From positions 1-7,225 of the forward strand of contig JABDQK010000057.1 in assembly GCA_013042255.1 (NCBI GenBank): a stretch of 7,225 bases of DNA, read 5' to 3'. The stretch comes from Flavobacteriaceae bacterium (lineage in GTDB: Bacteria; Bacteroidota; Bacteroidia; Flavobacteriales; Flavobacteriaceae). Position numbers and translations under genes: made by a program. Under the pieces are notes generated by a model. The model saw only the letters and a list, made by a program, of their open reading frames with translations. It made no database searches and was not told where the DNA came from. Of this stretch, positions 1-5,640 are shown one piece after another (within the stretch, counting starts at the first letter, position 1; each line of letters begins with the position of its first letter).

Positions 1-1244
1 GAGGTAAACACGATCCAATTCCCATCCGGGGACCAGGAGGGTTGCGCCTCGGTAAAATCATTATCTGTGAGCCTTCTGGGGGTACCATTGGGAAAGTCCA
101 TCACATATAATCTGTTCAAAGCGGTAAACGCCAGTTTCTTTCCATCAGGGGAAGGTTTTGCATCTCGAATCTGGGTGACCAGAGCTTGTTGAGTATCTTC
201 AATGGGATATTGGAACTTAAGCCTGGGACCCAGGTCTAAATTTACATCAGCAGAAAAAGGAATCTCGGTTGCCAAATTGTTCTCAATGTCGATGGCAAAT
301 ATCTTTCCCCCGTATGACGCAACCAGCTTTTTGCTATCCGGAGTAAAAGACATGGCAGGCAGGACGCCCAAAGGTGCGATAGACTCCTGTTCATCTCGCT
401 GAACCGGATACGCCAGCCATCGTTCCTTTCCTGTTTTCAGATTGCGTAATACGAGTCCGGTTTGGGCTTCAAATCTGCTACCAAATACCAACCACTGCCC
501 ATCAGGGGAAAGGGTTGGGGTAAATGCAGAACCGTATCTGGAGGTGATTACATCCATCTCCCCATCTTCCATATCGTAGGTTCCCAGTTGGTATTGCGGT
601 AATTGTGCATTGTAATTCCAGGCATTCCTCCTTTGTGAAAAATATAGGAGTTTTCCATCTGCACTAAAAGCAGGATCAATAACTTTCAGGTTTTTTGGTT
701 CGCTTATCAGGGCGCTTCCTGATCCTCCTTCCCTGTGATATATCTGTAGTTTAATATTTCTTCTCCCCTTGGCACCCACAATATACTCCCCATCAGGGGT
801 CCACTCTGCTGAGAAAAAGTTGTGCTTACTTTCTTTACTGACCTGTTTTTCTTCCTTATCTGATAGGCTTAGCGTCCAGATATTGTCTGAACCACTTTTG
901 TCGGAAATAAAAGCAATCGACTTGCCGTCCGGGCTAAACCTGGGATGAACATCATAGGCAAGACCTGAAGTTAAAGCAGTAGCCTTTCCTCCCGTAATGG
1001 GGATGGAATAGATATCTCCCATAAGATCAAAGACAATGGTCTTTCCGTCAGGACTAACATCCAGAGAAATCCAGGTGCCCTGACTCGTAGTAAAATTGAT
1101 ACTGCGTTCGGGCTCCAGGGGTAGTTCCTTTGTTGCTTTTTTAAGCGAATCGGGTGTTGATAGGCTATCCTGGGGATATAAAAGATGAGATTGAAAAACA
1201 AAAATACTCAGGCAGAGTATCAGAATATACTTAGGTCGAATCAT
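1..1244 (-). CDS. Secreted TolB/PD40-type beta-propeller protein, probable amidohydrolase N-terminal part (3' end beyond the window)
   Basis: The frame is open without a stop from ATG 1244 to the left edge, giving 414 codons of an incomplete protein. Residues 1-25 form a signal peptide: MIRPK, a hydrophobic stretch at about 6-17, and a probable cleavage near YPQ (23-25). C11 is not in a proper lipobox. After a short linker, PD40/TolB-like blades repeat with [ST]PDGK-type turns near residues 64, 103, 148, 193 (ADGK), 246, 300 (TPDSK), 364 and 405, each followed by a hydrophobic strand. The stretch from about 52 to 110 (INFTTSQGTW, then SLDVSPDGKTIVFDLMGDIY) is what I recall at the start of large flavobacterial proteins of about 1000-1100 residues that carry this propeller ahead of a C-terminal amidohydrolase. 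The hydrolase domain itself is not in the window, so that half is inferred. A stand-alone propeller or a tricorn-like peptidase is the alternative. It should act in the periplasm or at the cell surface. It lies 80 bp after the DUF5606 gene on the same strand; a 9-bp hairpin covers its start. Confidence 0.8.
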   Translation of the reverse strand, partial: MIRPKYILILCLSIFVFQSHLLYPQDSLSTPDSLKKATKELPLEPERSINFTTSQGTWISLDVSPDGKTIVFDLMGDIYSIPITGGKATALTSGLAYDVHPRFSPDGKSIAFISDKSGSDNIWTLSLSDKEEKQVSKESKHNFFSAEWTPDGEYIVGAKGRRNIKLQIYHREGGSGSALISEPKNLKVIDPAFSADGKLLYFSQRRNAWNYNAQLPQYQLGTYDMEDGEMDVITSRYGSAFTPTLSPDGQWLVFGSRFEAQTGLVLRNLKTGKERWLAYPVQRDEQESIAPLGVLPAMSFTPDSKKLVASYGGKIFAIDIENNLATEIPFSADVNLDLGPRLKFQYPIEDTQQALVTQIRDAKPSPDGKKLAFTALNRLYVMDFPNGTPRRLTDNDFTEAQPSWSPDGNWIVFT

Positions 1245-1273
1245 TAGGAGTTATTATTGTTTAGACTCCTAAT
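1243..1273 (-). repeat. Perfect 9-bp inverted repeat across the start of the propeller gene
   Basis: ATTAGGAGT (1243-1251) and ACTCCTAAT (1265-1273) are perfect reverse complements around a 13-nt loop. In the minus-strand mRNA the 5' arm carries AGGAG, a Shine-Dalgarno-like run. The 3' arm ends with the A and T of the ATG start codon at 1244. Folding would therefore hide both the AGGAG and the start codon. It could equally be a DNA operator dyad. The symmetry is seen directly; any function is inferred. Confidence 0.6.
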
Positions 1274-1324
1274 ATAGAGAATATTGACGGGATGAATGTG
1301 ATAAAAATTGAGTGTCTTCAGGAA

Positions 1325-1747
1325 CTACTCTTCTTCGGCTTCGGCCTCCTTTTCATCGGCCTCGAAATCGGTGATCCCGTTTTTGTGCAGCAGGTTGTAC
1401 CACTGGATTACTTTTTTGATATCGCTGGGATATACCCTTTCCTCATCGTAATCAGGAACTACCTCAAAAAAATACTCCTCTAGTTTGAGTTTGTCTTCCT
1501 TGTGGCCGATAGCTGTGGTGCCTCCGTTTTCCTTTTCCTGGATCTTCTTAAATACGGATTTTAGGGGCAATTCTTCCTTCAGGGTAAAAATAGCAATTTC
1601 AGACAGCACACTCACATTGTTGGTCATACCAACTGTGACCCTCTTCCCGTCAAGTAGCGACTCAGCAACAAAACCGGTTCTTGTTTGTGTTAGTAATTTA
1701 AACAGTCCGGGTCTGCCCCCGATGGATAATATTTTGTCCAAACTCAT
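1325..1747 (-). CDS. DUF5606 domain protein
   Basis: This 140-residue protein matches the DUF5606 family, found in Bacteroidota, over its full length. The family-typical opening MSLDKILSI is followed by G-[RK]-PGLFKL (about 11-18), QTRTGFVAESLLDGKR (about 21-36) and a basic/acidic middle (TAIGHKED, about 78-85). A family-typical segment around YPSDIKKVIQWYNLL lies at about 106-120. The tail from 128 on is strongly acidic (FEADEKEAEAEEE). No signal peptide or membrane segment is visible, so it is cytoplasmic. Its function is unknown to me. I chose ATG 1747 because it matches the family start; an in-frame TTG at 1771 would add eight residues (MPPRKRNS) that the family lacks. It lies 54 bp after def on the same strand and is probably read from the ruvX promoter, with a possible weak promoter of its own. 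ruvX, def and DUF5606 are neighbours in other flavobacteria as I recall. Confidence 0.88.
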   Translation of the reverse strand: MSLDKILSIGGRPGLFKLLTQTRTGFVAESLLDGKRVTVGMTNNVSVLSEIAIFTLKEELPLKSVFKKIQEKENGGTTAIGHKEDKLKLEEYFFEVVPDYDEERVYPSDIKKVIQWYNLLHKNGITDFEADEKEAEAEEE

Positions 1748-1768
1748 TGAATTTCTTTTTCTAGGCGG

Positions 1769-1776
1769 CAAATATG
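1769..1776 (-). promoter_or_regulatory. Weak -7-like element before the DUF5606 gene
   Basis: The minus strand reads CATATTTG here, one mismatch from the Bacteroidota -7 consensus TAnnTTTG. It lies 21 bp before ATG 1747 and overlaps the alternative TTG at 1771, which would exclude that start for a transcript beginning here. I see no convincing -33 TTG at the usual spacing. It may allow extra expression inside the operon, or it may be chance. Confidence 0.2.
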
Positions 1777-1801
1777 TAAAATTAAACCGAAAACCACAGG
1801 A

Positions 1802-2392
1802 CTACCTGCCTTTTTTTAACAAAGGGAATCGCATTTTGTAATCAACCTGTATTTTCCCTTTCGATATATTGTTTAGTTTTCCCTTCAGCAATCTTTTTTT
1901 CAGGCTTGAAACCTTGTCGGTAAAAAGAATGCCCTGGATATGATCGTATTCGTGTTGGATAACTCTGGCCAGGATACCGTCAAAGGATTCGGTATGTTCT
2001 TTAAAATTTTCATCCTGGTAGCGCAAGGTAATTGTGTCATTTCGGGTAACATCTTCCCTGATGTCGGGTATGCTCAGGCAACCTTCATTAAACGGCCATA
2101 GCTCACCGGTCTCCTCGAGCATCTCAGCATTGATAAAGACACTTTTAAAGTCCTTGAGTTTTCTTTGCTCCGCATCAGTAAGCTCATCATCTTCGGCAAA
2201 AGGGGAAGTATCGACTAAAAACAACCTGATGGGCAGGCCAATCTGTGGTGCTGCCAGGCCCACTCCGTTGGCATTGTACATGGTCTCCCACATATTTTCA
2301 ATCAGTGTCTTAAGCCCTTCGTAATCCTCCTCTATTTCAGCACCTACTTTTCTCAGTACCGGATCGCCATAAGCGACAATAGGTAAAATCAT
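1802..2392 (-). CDS. def: Peptide deformylase
   Basis: Removes the formyl group from the N-terminal formyl-methionine of new proteins, working in the cytoplasm near the ribosome exit with Fe2+ or Zn2+. The 196-residue product has all three family motifs: GVGLAAPQ (43-50), EGCLS (103-107) and HEYDH (147-151). The metal ligands are C105, H147 and H151, with E148 as catalytic base. The start ATG 2392 gives MILPIVAYGDPVLR, the usual N-terminus. The frame stays open further upstream to 2473, but only through the end of ruvX and without family similarity. An insert-like acidic loop (FAEDDELTDAEQRKLKDF, about 65-82) lies between motifs I and II; such a loop is common in Bacteroidota deformylases as far as I recall. 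The length is normal and nothing is broken. It begins 37 bp after the ruvX stop on the same strand with no promoter-like element between, so co-transcription is likely. Confidence 0.97.
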   Translation of the reverse strand: MILPIVAYGDPVLRKVGAEIEEDYEGLKTLIENMWETMYNANGVGLAAPQIGLPIRLFLVDTSPFAEDDELTDAEQRKLKDFKSVFINAEMLEETGELWPFNEGCLSIPDIREDVTRNDTITLRYQDENFKEHTESFDGILARVIQHEYDHIQGILFTDKVSSLKKRLLKGKLNNISKGKIQVDYKMRFPLLKKGR

Positions 2393-2429
2393 ATATTCAA
2401 TACTATTACATTCCGCGTTCAGTGACGCC

Positions 2430-2843
2430 TTATTTTTTTCTTTCCAGATAACCCTGCAAAATGAGAGTTGCACTCACCTCGTCAATAACCCCTTTTTCCC
2501 TTCTGTCCTTTTTCTTTACTCCTGAGGCGATAAGGCTTTCGAGAGCCAGTTTAGAGGTGAAGCGCTCGTCCTGCCTGTGCACCGGGATATCCGGAAATGC
2601 ACTTTTTAACTTCACCAAAAATTTCTGGATCAGGGGTTCGGCTTCTGAATGCATATGATTCATTTGCCGGGGTTCTCCTATCACGATTTCAGAAATGGGC
2701 TCTTCCTTAATGTATGCTATTAAAAAAGGAATCAGTTCCGAGCTTTGCACAGTTGTAAGTCCGGAAGCTATAAGCTGTAGCGGATCCGTAACCGCTATTC
2801 CCGTCCTTACTTTTCCATAGTCCAAGGCTAAAATCCGACCCAA
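2430..2843 (-). CDS. ruvX: RuvX/YqgF-family putative Holliday junction resolvase / pre-16S rRNA nuclease
   Basis: A RNase H-fold nuclease family implicated in Holliday junction resolution and in 5'-end processing of pre-16S rRNA. The 137-residue product carries the family signatures: ILALDYGKVRTGIAVTD (4-20) with the catalytic D8, VIGEP (54-58), HRQDERFTS (89-97), and KGVIDEVSATLILQGYL (117-133) with the C-terminal catalytic D121. The start is unusual because no ATG is available. I chose TTG 2843, giving MGRILALDYG as in relatives. A second TTG at 2861 would add six residues but lies inside the -7 promoter element (2859-2866), so it should not be on the mRNA. The gene heads the minus-strand run ruvX-def-DUF5606 and is divergent from dapD. 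Confidence 0.94.
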   Translation of the reverse strand: MGRILALDYGKVRTGIAVTDPLQLIASGLTTVQSSELIPFLIAYIKEEPISEIVIGEPRQMNHMHSEAEPLIQKFLVKLKSAFPDIPVHRQDERFTSKLALESLIASGVKKKDRREKGVIDEVSATLILQGYLERKK

Positions 2844-2858
2844 TTCAATTAATTTTTG

Positions 2859-2866
2859 CAAAAGTA
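2859..2866 (-). promoter_or_regulatory. Bacteroidota -7 promoter element for ruvX-def-DUF5606
   Basis: The minus strand reads TACTTTTG, an exact match to TAnnTTTG. A transcript starting about 5-7 nt further on would have a leader of only about 10 nt before TTG 2843. No clear -33 TTG is visible at about 19-21 bp spacing. Position and exact match support the call; activity is inferred. Confidence 0.5.
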
Positions 2867-2889
2867 CAGGATAAATTGTTATTCCTGTA
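2865..2889. repeat. Imperfect dyad in the ruvX/dapD divergent promoter region
   Basis: TACAGGATAA (2865-2874) pairs with TTATTCCTGTA (2879-2889) apart from one bulged base, around a 4-nt loop. It overlaps the spacer between the -7 and -33 positions of the ruvX promoter and lies 32 bp before the dapD -7 element. Such placement suits a regulator-binding site, but the arms are AT-rich and no regulator gene is nearby. Confidence 0.35.
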
Positions 2890-2920
2890 AAAATGGGCCT
2901 TATAATCCGCCCCTACCCAT

Positions 2921-2928
2921 TATATTTG
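2921..2928 (+). promoter_or_regulatory. Bacteroidota -7 promoter element for dapD
   Basis: TATATTTG matches TAnnTTTG exactly and ends 18 bp before the dapD ATG at 2947, so the leader would be about 12-14 nt. The longer in-frame start at ATG 2893 lies upstream of this element and would be absent from the transcript. No convincing -33 element is seen. Confidence 0.5.
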
Positions 2929-2946
2929 CCCAAAATTTTCCGATCC

Positions 2947-3762
2947 ATGAAGGAGTTGAAGAATACTATAGAAAAGGCCTGGGAACAGCGCGATTTATTA
3001 AATGAAATTGAGACGCAGACATCGATCCGAAAAGTAGTGGATTTGATCGATTCAGGAAAGCTCAGATGTGCCGAACCCACAGACAAGGGCTGGCAGATTA
3101 ACGAATGGGTTAAAAAAGCAGTGGTACTCTACTTTCCAATCCAGAAAATGGTCACCCAGGAAGTTGGGATTTTTGAATACCATGATAAGATTCCCCTGAA
3201 AAAAGGGTATAAGGAAAAAGGAATAAGGGTAGTTCCTCATGCAGTTGCCAGACATGGGGCTTACATTGCCCCGGGCACTATTCTGATGCCCAGTTATGTA
3301 AATATCGGAGCCTATGTGGATACAGGGACTATGGTTGACACCTGGGCCACTGTGGGGAGTTGCGCTCAGATCGGCAAAAATGTCCACCTAAGCGGAGGGG
3401 TTGGCATTGGTGGAGTATTAGAACCCCTGCAGGCATCTCCGGTAATCATAGAGGACAATGCATTTGTAGGAAGTCGATGTATCGTTGTTGAAGGCGTGAA
3501 GGTTGAACAGGAAGCAGTACTGGGTGCCAACGTAGTTTTAACAGCCTCTACCAAGATTATCGATGTAACAGGATCATCCCCTGTTGAGATGAAAGGTAGG
3601 GTTCCGGCCCGTTCAGTTGTTATACCAGGGAGCTACACCAAGAAATTTCCAGCAGGAAATTATCAGGTGCCTTGTGCCCTTATCATCGGGAAACGAAAGC
3701 CGAGTACGGATTTAAAAACTTCCCTCAATGATGCCCTGCGGGAATATAATGTAGCTGTATAA
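2947..3762 (+). CDS. dapD: 2,3,4,5-tetrahydropyridine-2,6-dicarboxylate N-succinyltransferase
   Basis: Transfers succinyl from succinyl-CoA to tetrahydrodipicolinate in the succinylase branch of meso-diaminopimelate and lysine synthesis, in the cytoplasm; the enzyme family is trimeric. The 271-residue product has a helical N-terminal domain (about 1-90, with LRCAEPTDKGWQINEWVKKA at about 39-58) and then a left-handed beta-helix of hexapeptide repeats (about 104-206). The helix includes YIAPGTILMPSYVNIGAYVD, MVDTWATVGSCAQIGKNVHL and SGGVGIGGVLEPLQ, all hallmark DapD segments. The C-terminal part contains VPARSVVIPG (219-228) and PCALIIGKR. I chose ATG 2947, giving MKELKNTIEKAWE; the frame is open from ATG 2893, but those 18 extra residues are not family-like and span the promoter. 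It is transcribed alone, divergently from ruvX. I see no convincing terminator after the stop. Confidence 0.97.
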   Translation: MKELKNTIEKAWEQRDLLNEIETQTSIRKVVDLIDSGKLRCAEPTDKGWQINEWVKKAVVLYFPIQKMVTQEVGIFEYHDKIPLKKGYKEKGIRVVPHAVARHGAYIAPGTILMPSYVNIGAYVDTGTMVDTWATVGSCAQIGKNVHLSGGVGIGGVLEPLQASPVIIEDNAFVGSRCIVVEGVKVEQEAVLGANVVLTASTKIIDVTGSSPVEMKGRVPARSVVIPGSYTKKFPAGNYQVPCALIIGKRKPSTDLKTSLNDALREYNVAV

Positions 3763-3812
3763 TTTGTAGGAATTTTTCTCCTGAAGGCAATTTTATGACG
3801 ATTTTATTGTTA

Positions 3813-3820
3813 TAACTTTG
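3813..3820 (+). promoter_or_regulatory. Bacteroidota -7 promoter element for the WaaE-like glycosyltransferase gene
   Basis: TAACTTTG matches TAnnTTTG exactly, 35 bp before ATG 3856, so the leader would be about 30 nt. The 93-bp gap after dapD has no obvious terminator hairpin, so read-through from dapD is also possible. No clear -33 TTG is seen. Confidence 0.45.
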
Positions 3821-3855
3821 CATTTAAAATCAAGTATCACGGTTACTCCGAAAGT

Positions 3856-4650
3856 ATGAACATCGACAACAAGAAAATATCGGCTCTGATTATTACCTAC
3901 AATGAAATAGGGTATATTGAGGCTTGTATCGATTCAGTCTCATTCGCAGATGAGATCCTGGTTGTTGATTCATACAGTACAGACGGGACTTATGAATATT
4001 TGCTGCAGCACCCTAAAGTAAAGGTAGTTCAGCACCCCTTCACCAATTTTACCTTGCAAAAAACTTTTGCCCTTTCGCAGGCAACATACAATTGGATCCT
4101 CTTTCTCGATGCCGATGAAATAGTACCGGCAGGCCTAAGAAAAGAGATAGAAGAAACTGTGAAACAGGAATCTCCACATGCAGCTTATTGGTTCTATCGC
4201 AAATTTATGTTTGAGAGAAAGGCCCTTAAGTTCAGCGGATGGCAAACCGATAAAAATTATCGTCTTTTCCAGAAAGACAAAGCCAAATTCTCCGACAAAA
4301 AGATTGTGCACGAAACCCTGGAAGTGGATGGGACATCAGGTATACTCAATGAGAAACTGATCCACTACTGCTATAAGAATTATGAAGATTATAAGGGGAA
4401 AATGCTAAGATACGGGCAGTTGAAAGCCAAAGAAGATTTCTACAGGGAAAAAAGTTTCAACTACTTTAGTTATTTCCTTAAACCTGCCTGGAAATTTTTT
4501 AATCACTACATACTTCGTCTGGGTATCCTTGACGGGAAGAAAGGTGTAACCATCTGCTATCTCAATGCCCTGGGTGTACTAGAGCGTTTCCGTGAATTAA
4601 AACGCCTGGAGCGAAAAAATGCCCTGGCCTATTACTTGCTGATGCCATAG
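3856..4650 (+). CDS. Glycosyltransferase family 2, WaaE/KdtX-like
   Basis: A cytoplasmic-face GT-A glycosyltransferase of 264 residues, probably adding a sugar to a lipid-linked or LPS-core acceptor. Visible features in order: the GT2 opening ISALIITYNE (8-17), EILVVDSYSTDGT (33-45), FTLQKTFAL (65-73, where WaaE relatives have F-x-x-Q-[KR]-x-x-A), and the metal-binding LDADE (84-88). SGWQTDKNYRLFQK (127-140) and IVHE (150-153) follow. Residues about 203-240 (YFSYFLKPAWKFFNHYIL, then LGILDGKKG) form aromatic and hydrophobic helices typical of the membrane-associated C-terminus of this group. The WaaE/KdtX assignment rests on overall pattern; donor and acceptor cannot be read from the sequence. 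The ATG has its own promoter-like element 35 bp upstream and only a weak GAAAG before it. The 3' end overlaps the next, convergent gene by 19 bp. Confidence 0.9.
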   Translation: MNIDNKKISALIITYNEIGYIEACIDSVSFADEILVVDSYSTDGTYEYLLQHPKVKVVQHPFTNFTLQKTFALSQATYNWILFLDADEIVPAGLRKEIEETVKQESPHAAYWFYRKFMFERKALKFSGWQTDKNYRLFQKDKAKFSDKKIVHETLEVDGTSGILNEKLIHYCYKNYEDYKGKMLRYGQLKAKEDFYREKSFNYFSYFLKPAWKFFNHYILRLGILDGKKGVTICYLNALGVLERFRELKRLERKNALAYYLLMP

Positions 4651-5456
4651 TGCGTCCACACCAACTTTTTATTTCGGGTTTCCTTTCTAATGGCTTTATT
4701 CTTTTCTATGGATTCAGGTGTTTTATATCCCCGTTTATGGTCTAAATGCACACATACTGCACTATAGCGCAACTGTTTCGACCTGATCCCAAAGTTGAAT
4801 AATCGTTCCCCCAACTCCCGGTCCTGCCCCCCGTACTGCATCCTTTCGTCAAATCCATTGACATTGAGGATATCCTTTTTCCATCCTGATGAATTATGAC
4901 CGTTCCAGCTTGCATTGGTTGGCGTGATCGTATTAAAAAACTTCGAAATAAATCCTCTGGCCGTTAGTTTATTGTTCTTAAAAGTCTTGGGAATCCCCAT
5001 TTCTTTCAGCCACTGAATGTTAAAACAATTCTGTTCCTCAATGTCTTTCCTGGTGATCGCCTTAGAAATATTCATAGGTAACATATAGTACCCCCCCGAA
5101 ATAAAATATCCGGGTTCTTTATTGATATAATGTACCTCTATGAAGTCTTCCCTCGGAATACAGTCTCCATCGGTCATAATGATATAGGGTGAATTACAGG
5201 CTACTATGGCCTTGTTGAGGATTCTCGACTTCTGAAATCCATCATCCTCCTGCCATACATGTATTATGGGATAAGAGACCCTGGATTTCATCTCCTCAAG
5301 CAGATTTTTGGTTTTGGGTCCCGATCCGTCATCGGCAATTACCACTTCAAAATTCCTGAACGTTTGATATTCAAAACCCCACAACACTTTTTCAAGCCAG
5401 GCTTCAGAATTGTATGTGCTGACAATGATTGAAATTTTAGGCTCCGTATTCTGCAT
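4632..5456 (-). CDS. Glycosyltransferase family 2 with galactosyltransferase-like C-terminal domain
   Basis: A 274-residue GT-A enzyme with no signal peptide or transmembrane segment, so probably cytoplasmic or peripheral. The N-terminal GT2 part shows ISIIVSTYNSEAWL (8-21), FEVVIADDGS (36-45), GFQKSRILNKAI (73-84) and the metal-binding MTDGDCIP (94-101). The C-terminal part (about 170-245) resembles the Glyco_transf_7C domain of beta-1,4-galactosyltransferase and chondroitin-polymerase-type enzymes: GHNSSGWKKDI, NGFDERMQYGGQDRELGERL (200-219, with GGQDRE in the place of the usual W-G-G-E-D-x-E) and HLDH (237-240). The sugar transferred is not predictable from this. It is convergent with the preceding GT2 and shares 19 bp with it (4632-4650), and it is divergent from the third glycosyltransferase. 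The -7-like element ends 4 bp before the ATG, so the mRNA may be leaderless. Confidence 0.9.
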   Translation of the reverse strand: MQNTEPKISIIVSTYNSEAWLEKVLWGFEYQTFRNFEVVIADDGSGPKTKNLLEEMKSRVSYPIIHVWQEDDGFQKSRILNKAIVACNSPYIIMTDGDCIPREDFIEVHYINKEPGYFISGGYYMLPMNISKAITRKDIEEQNCFNIQWLKEMGIPKTFKNNKLTARGFISKFFNTITPTNASWNGHNSSGWKKDILNVNGFDERMQYGGQDRELGERLFNFGIRSKQLRYSAVCVHLDHKRGYKTPESIEKNKAIRKETRNKKLVWTHYGISK

Positions 5457-5640
5457 CGTACAAAAATAGAAACCTTTGTGGAGATTTCGTTATTTCTAAC
5501 TTAAATATCCTCGGTAAGCTGGCAATCGAATATTTCAGAAATCCTTATGGCCCCTGTAATTTCATCCCTATTTTTTTTCGCCCTTCCCATTTGGTTACCG
5601 TAATTTGCAGGGCAAAGAGCATCACAGTTCCATATTAAAA
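5457..5640. other. Divergent intergenic region between two glycosyltransferase genes
   Basis: This 184-bp stretch is the longest gap in the window. It holds the minus-strand -7 element at 5461-5468. On the plus strand, TAATTTG (5601-5607) is a near match to TAnnTTTG, one base short in spacing, and is a possible promoter for the gene at 5641. A T-rich run lies near 5571-5579. A 29-codon minus-strand frame (5501-5590) is open but has no family match that I recognise. I see no terminator, RNA gene or strong repeat. Confidence 0.5.
5461..5468 (-). promoter_or_regulatory. Bacteroidota -7 element directly before the galactosyltransferase-like gene
   Basis: The minus strand reads TATTTTTG, an exact TAnnTTTG match, with only TACG between it and ATG 5456. 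With the usual 5-7 nt from this element to the start point, transcription would begin at or next to the A of the ATG. No clear -33 element is visible and the run is T-rich, so chance is possible. Confidence 0.4.

Noticed and set aside
202..1201. Open frames at 202-402 (plus) and 971-1201 (minus)
   Set aside because: Both overlap the propeller gene, whose frame is uninterrupted over 414 codons with repeated PDGK motifs.
1..1244. The recurring PDGK-coding stretches as a DNA repeat array
   Set aside because: The similarity is at protein level (propeller blades) with irregular spacing of roughly 120-190 bp; it is not a nucleotide repeat or CRISPR array.
1292..1841. Plus-strand open frames at 1292-1483 and 1485-1841
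   Set aside because: They lie opposite the DUF5606 gene, which has clear family similarity; their translations look like antisense shadows.
2393..2473. 27-residue N-terminal extension of peptide deformylase
   Set aside because: It overlaps the end of ruvX and precedes the conserved deformylase N-terminus MILPIVAYGDP; family length fits the shorter form.
2034..2658. Plus-strand open frames at 2034-2324 and 2461-2658
   Set aside because: They are antisense to def and ruvX, whose catalytic motifs are intact; the serine- and leucine-rich translations are typical antisense artefacts.
3052..3554. Minus-strand open frames at 3052-3387 and 3366-3554
   Set aside because: Both lie opposite the dapD beta-helix region and have no recognisable domain.
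3763..3800. AGGAATTTTTCTCCT after dapD as a terminator
   Set aside because: The arms are only 4 bp with no strong GC stem or T-tract, so it is not a credible intrinsic terminator.
4178..4360. Plus-strand 60-residue frame inside the WaaE-like gene
   Set aside because: It is an out-of-frame shadow with no start signal or similarity.
5532..5542. Palindrome ATTTCAGAAAT in the divergent glycosyltransferase gap
   Set aside because: It is a short 5-bp AT-rich palindrome with no flanking extension, expected by chance in AT-rich DNA.
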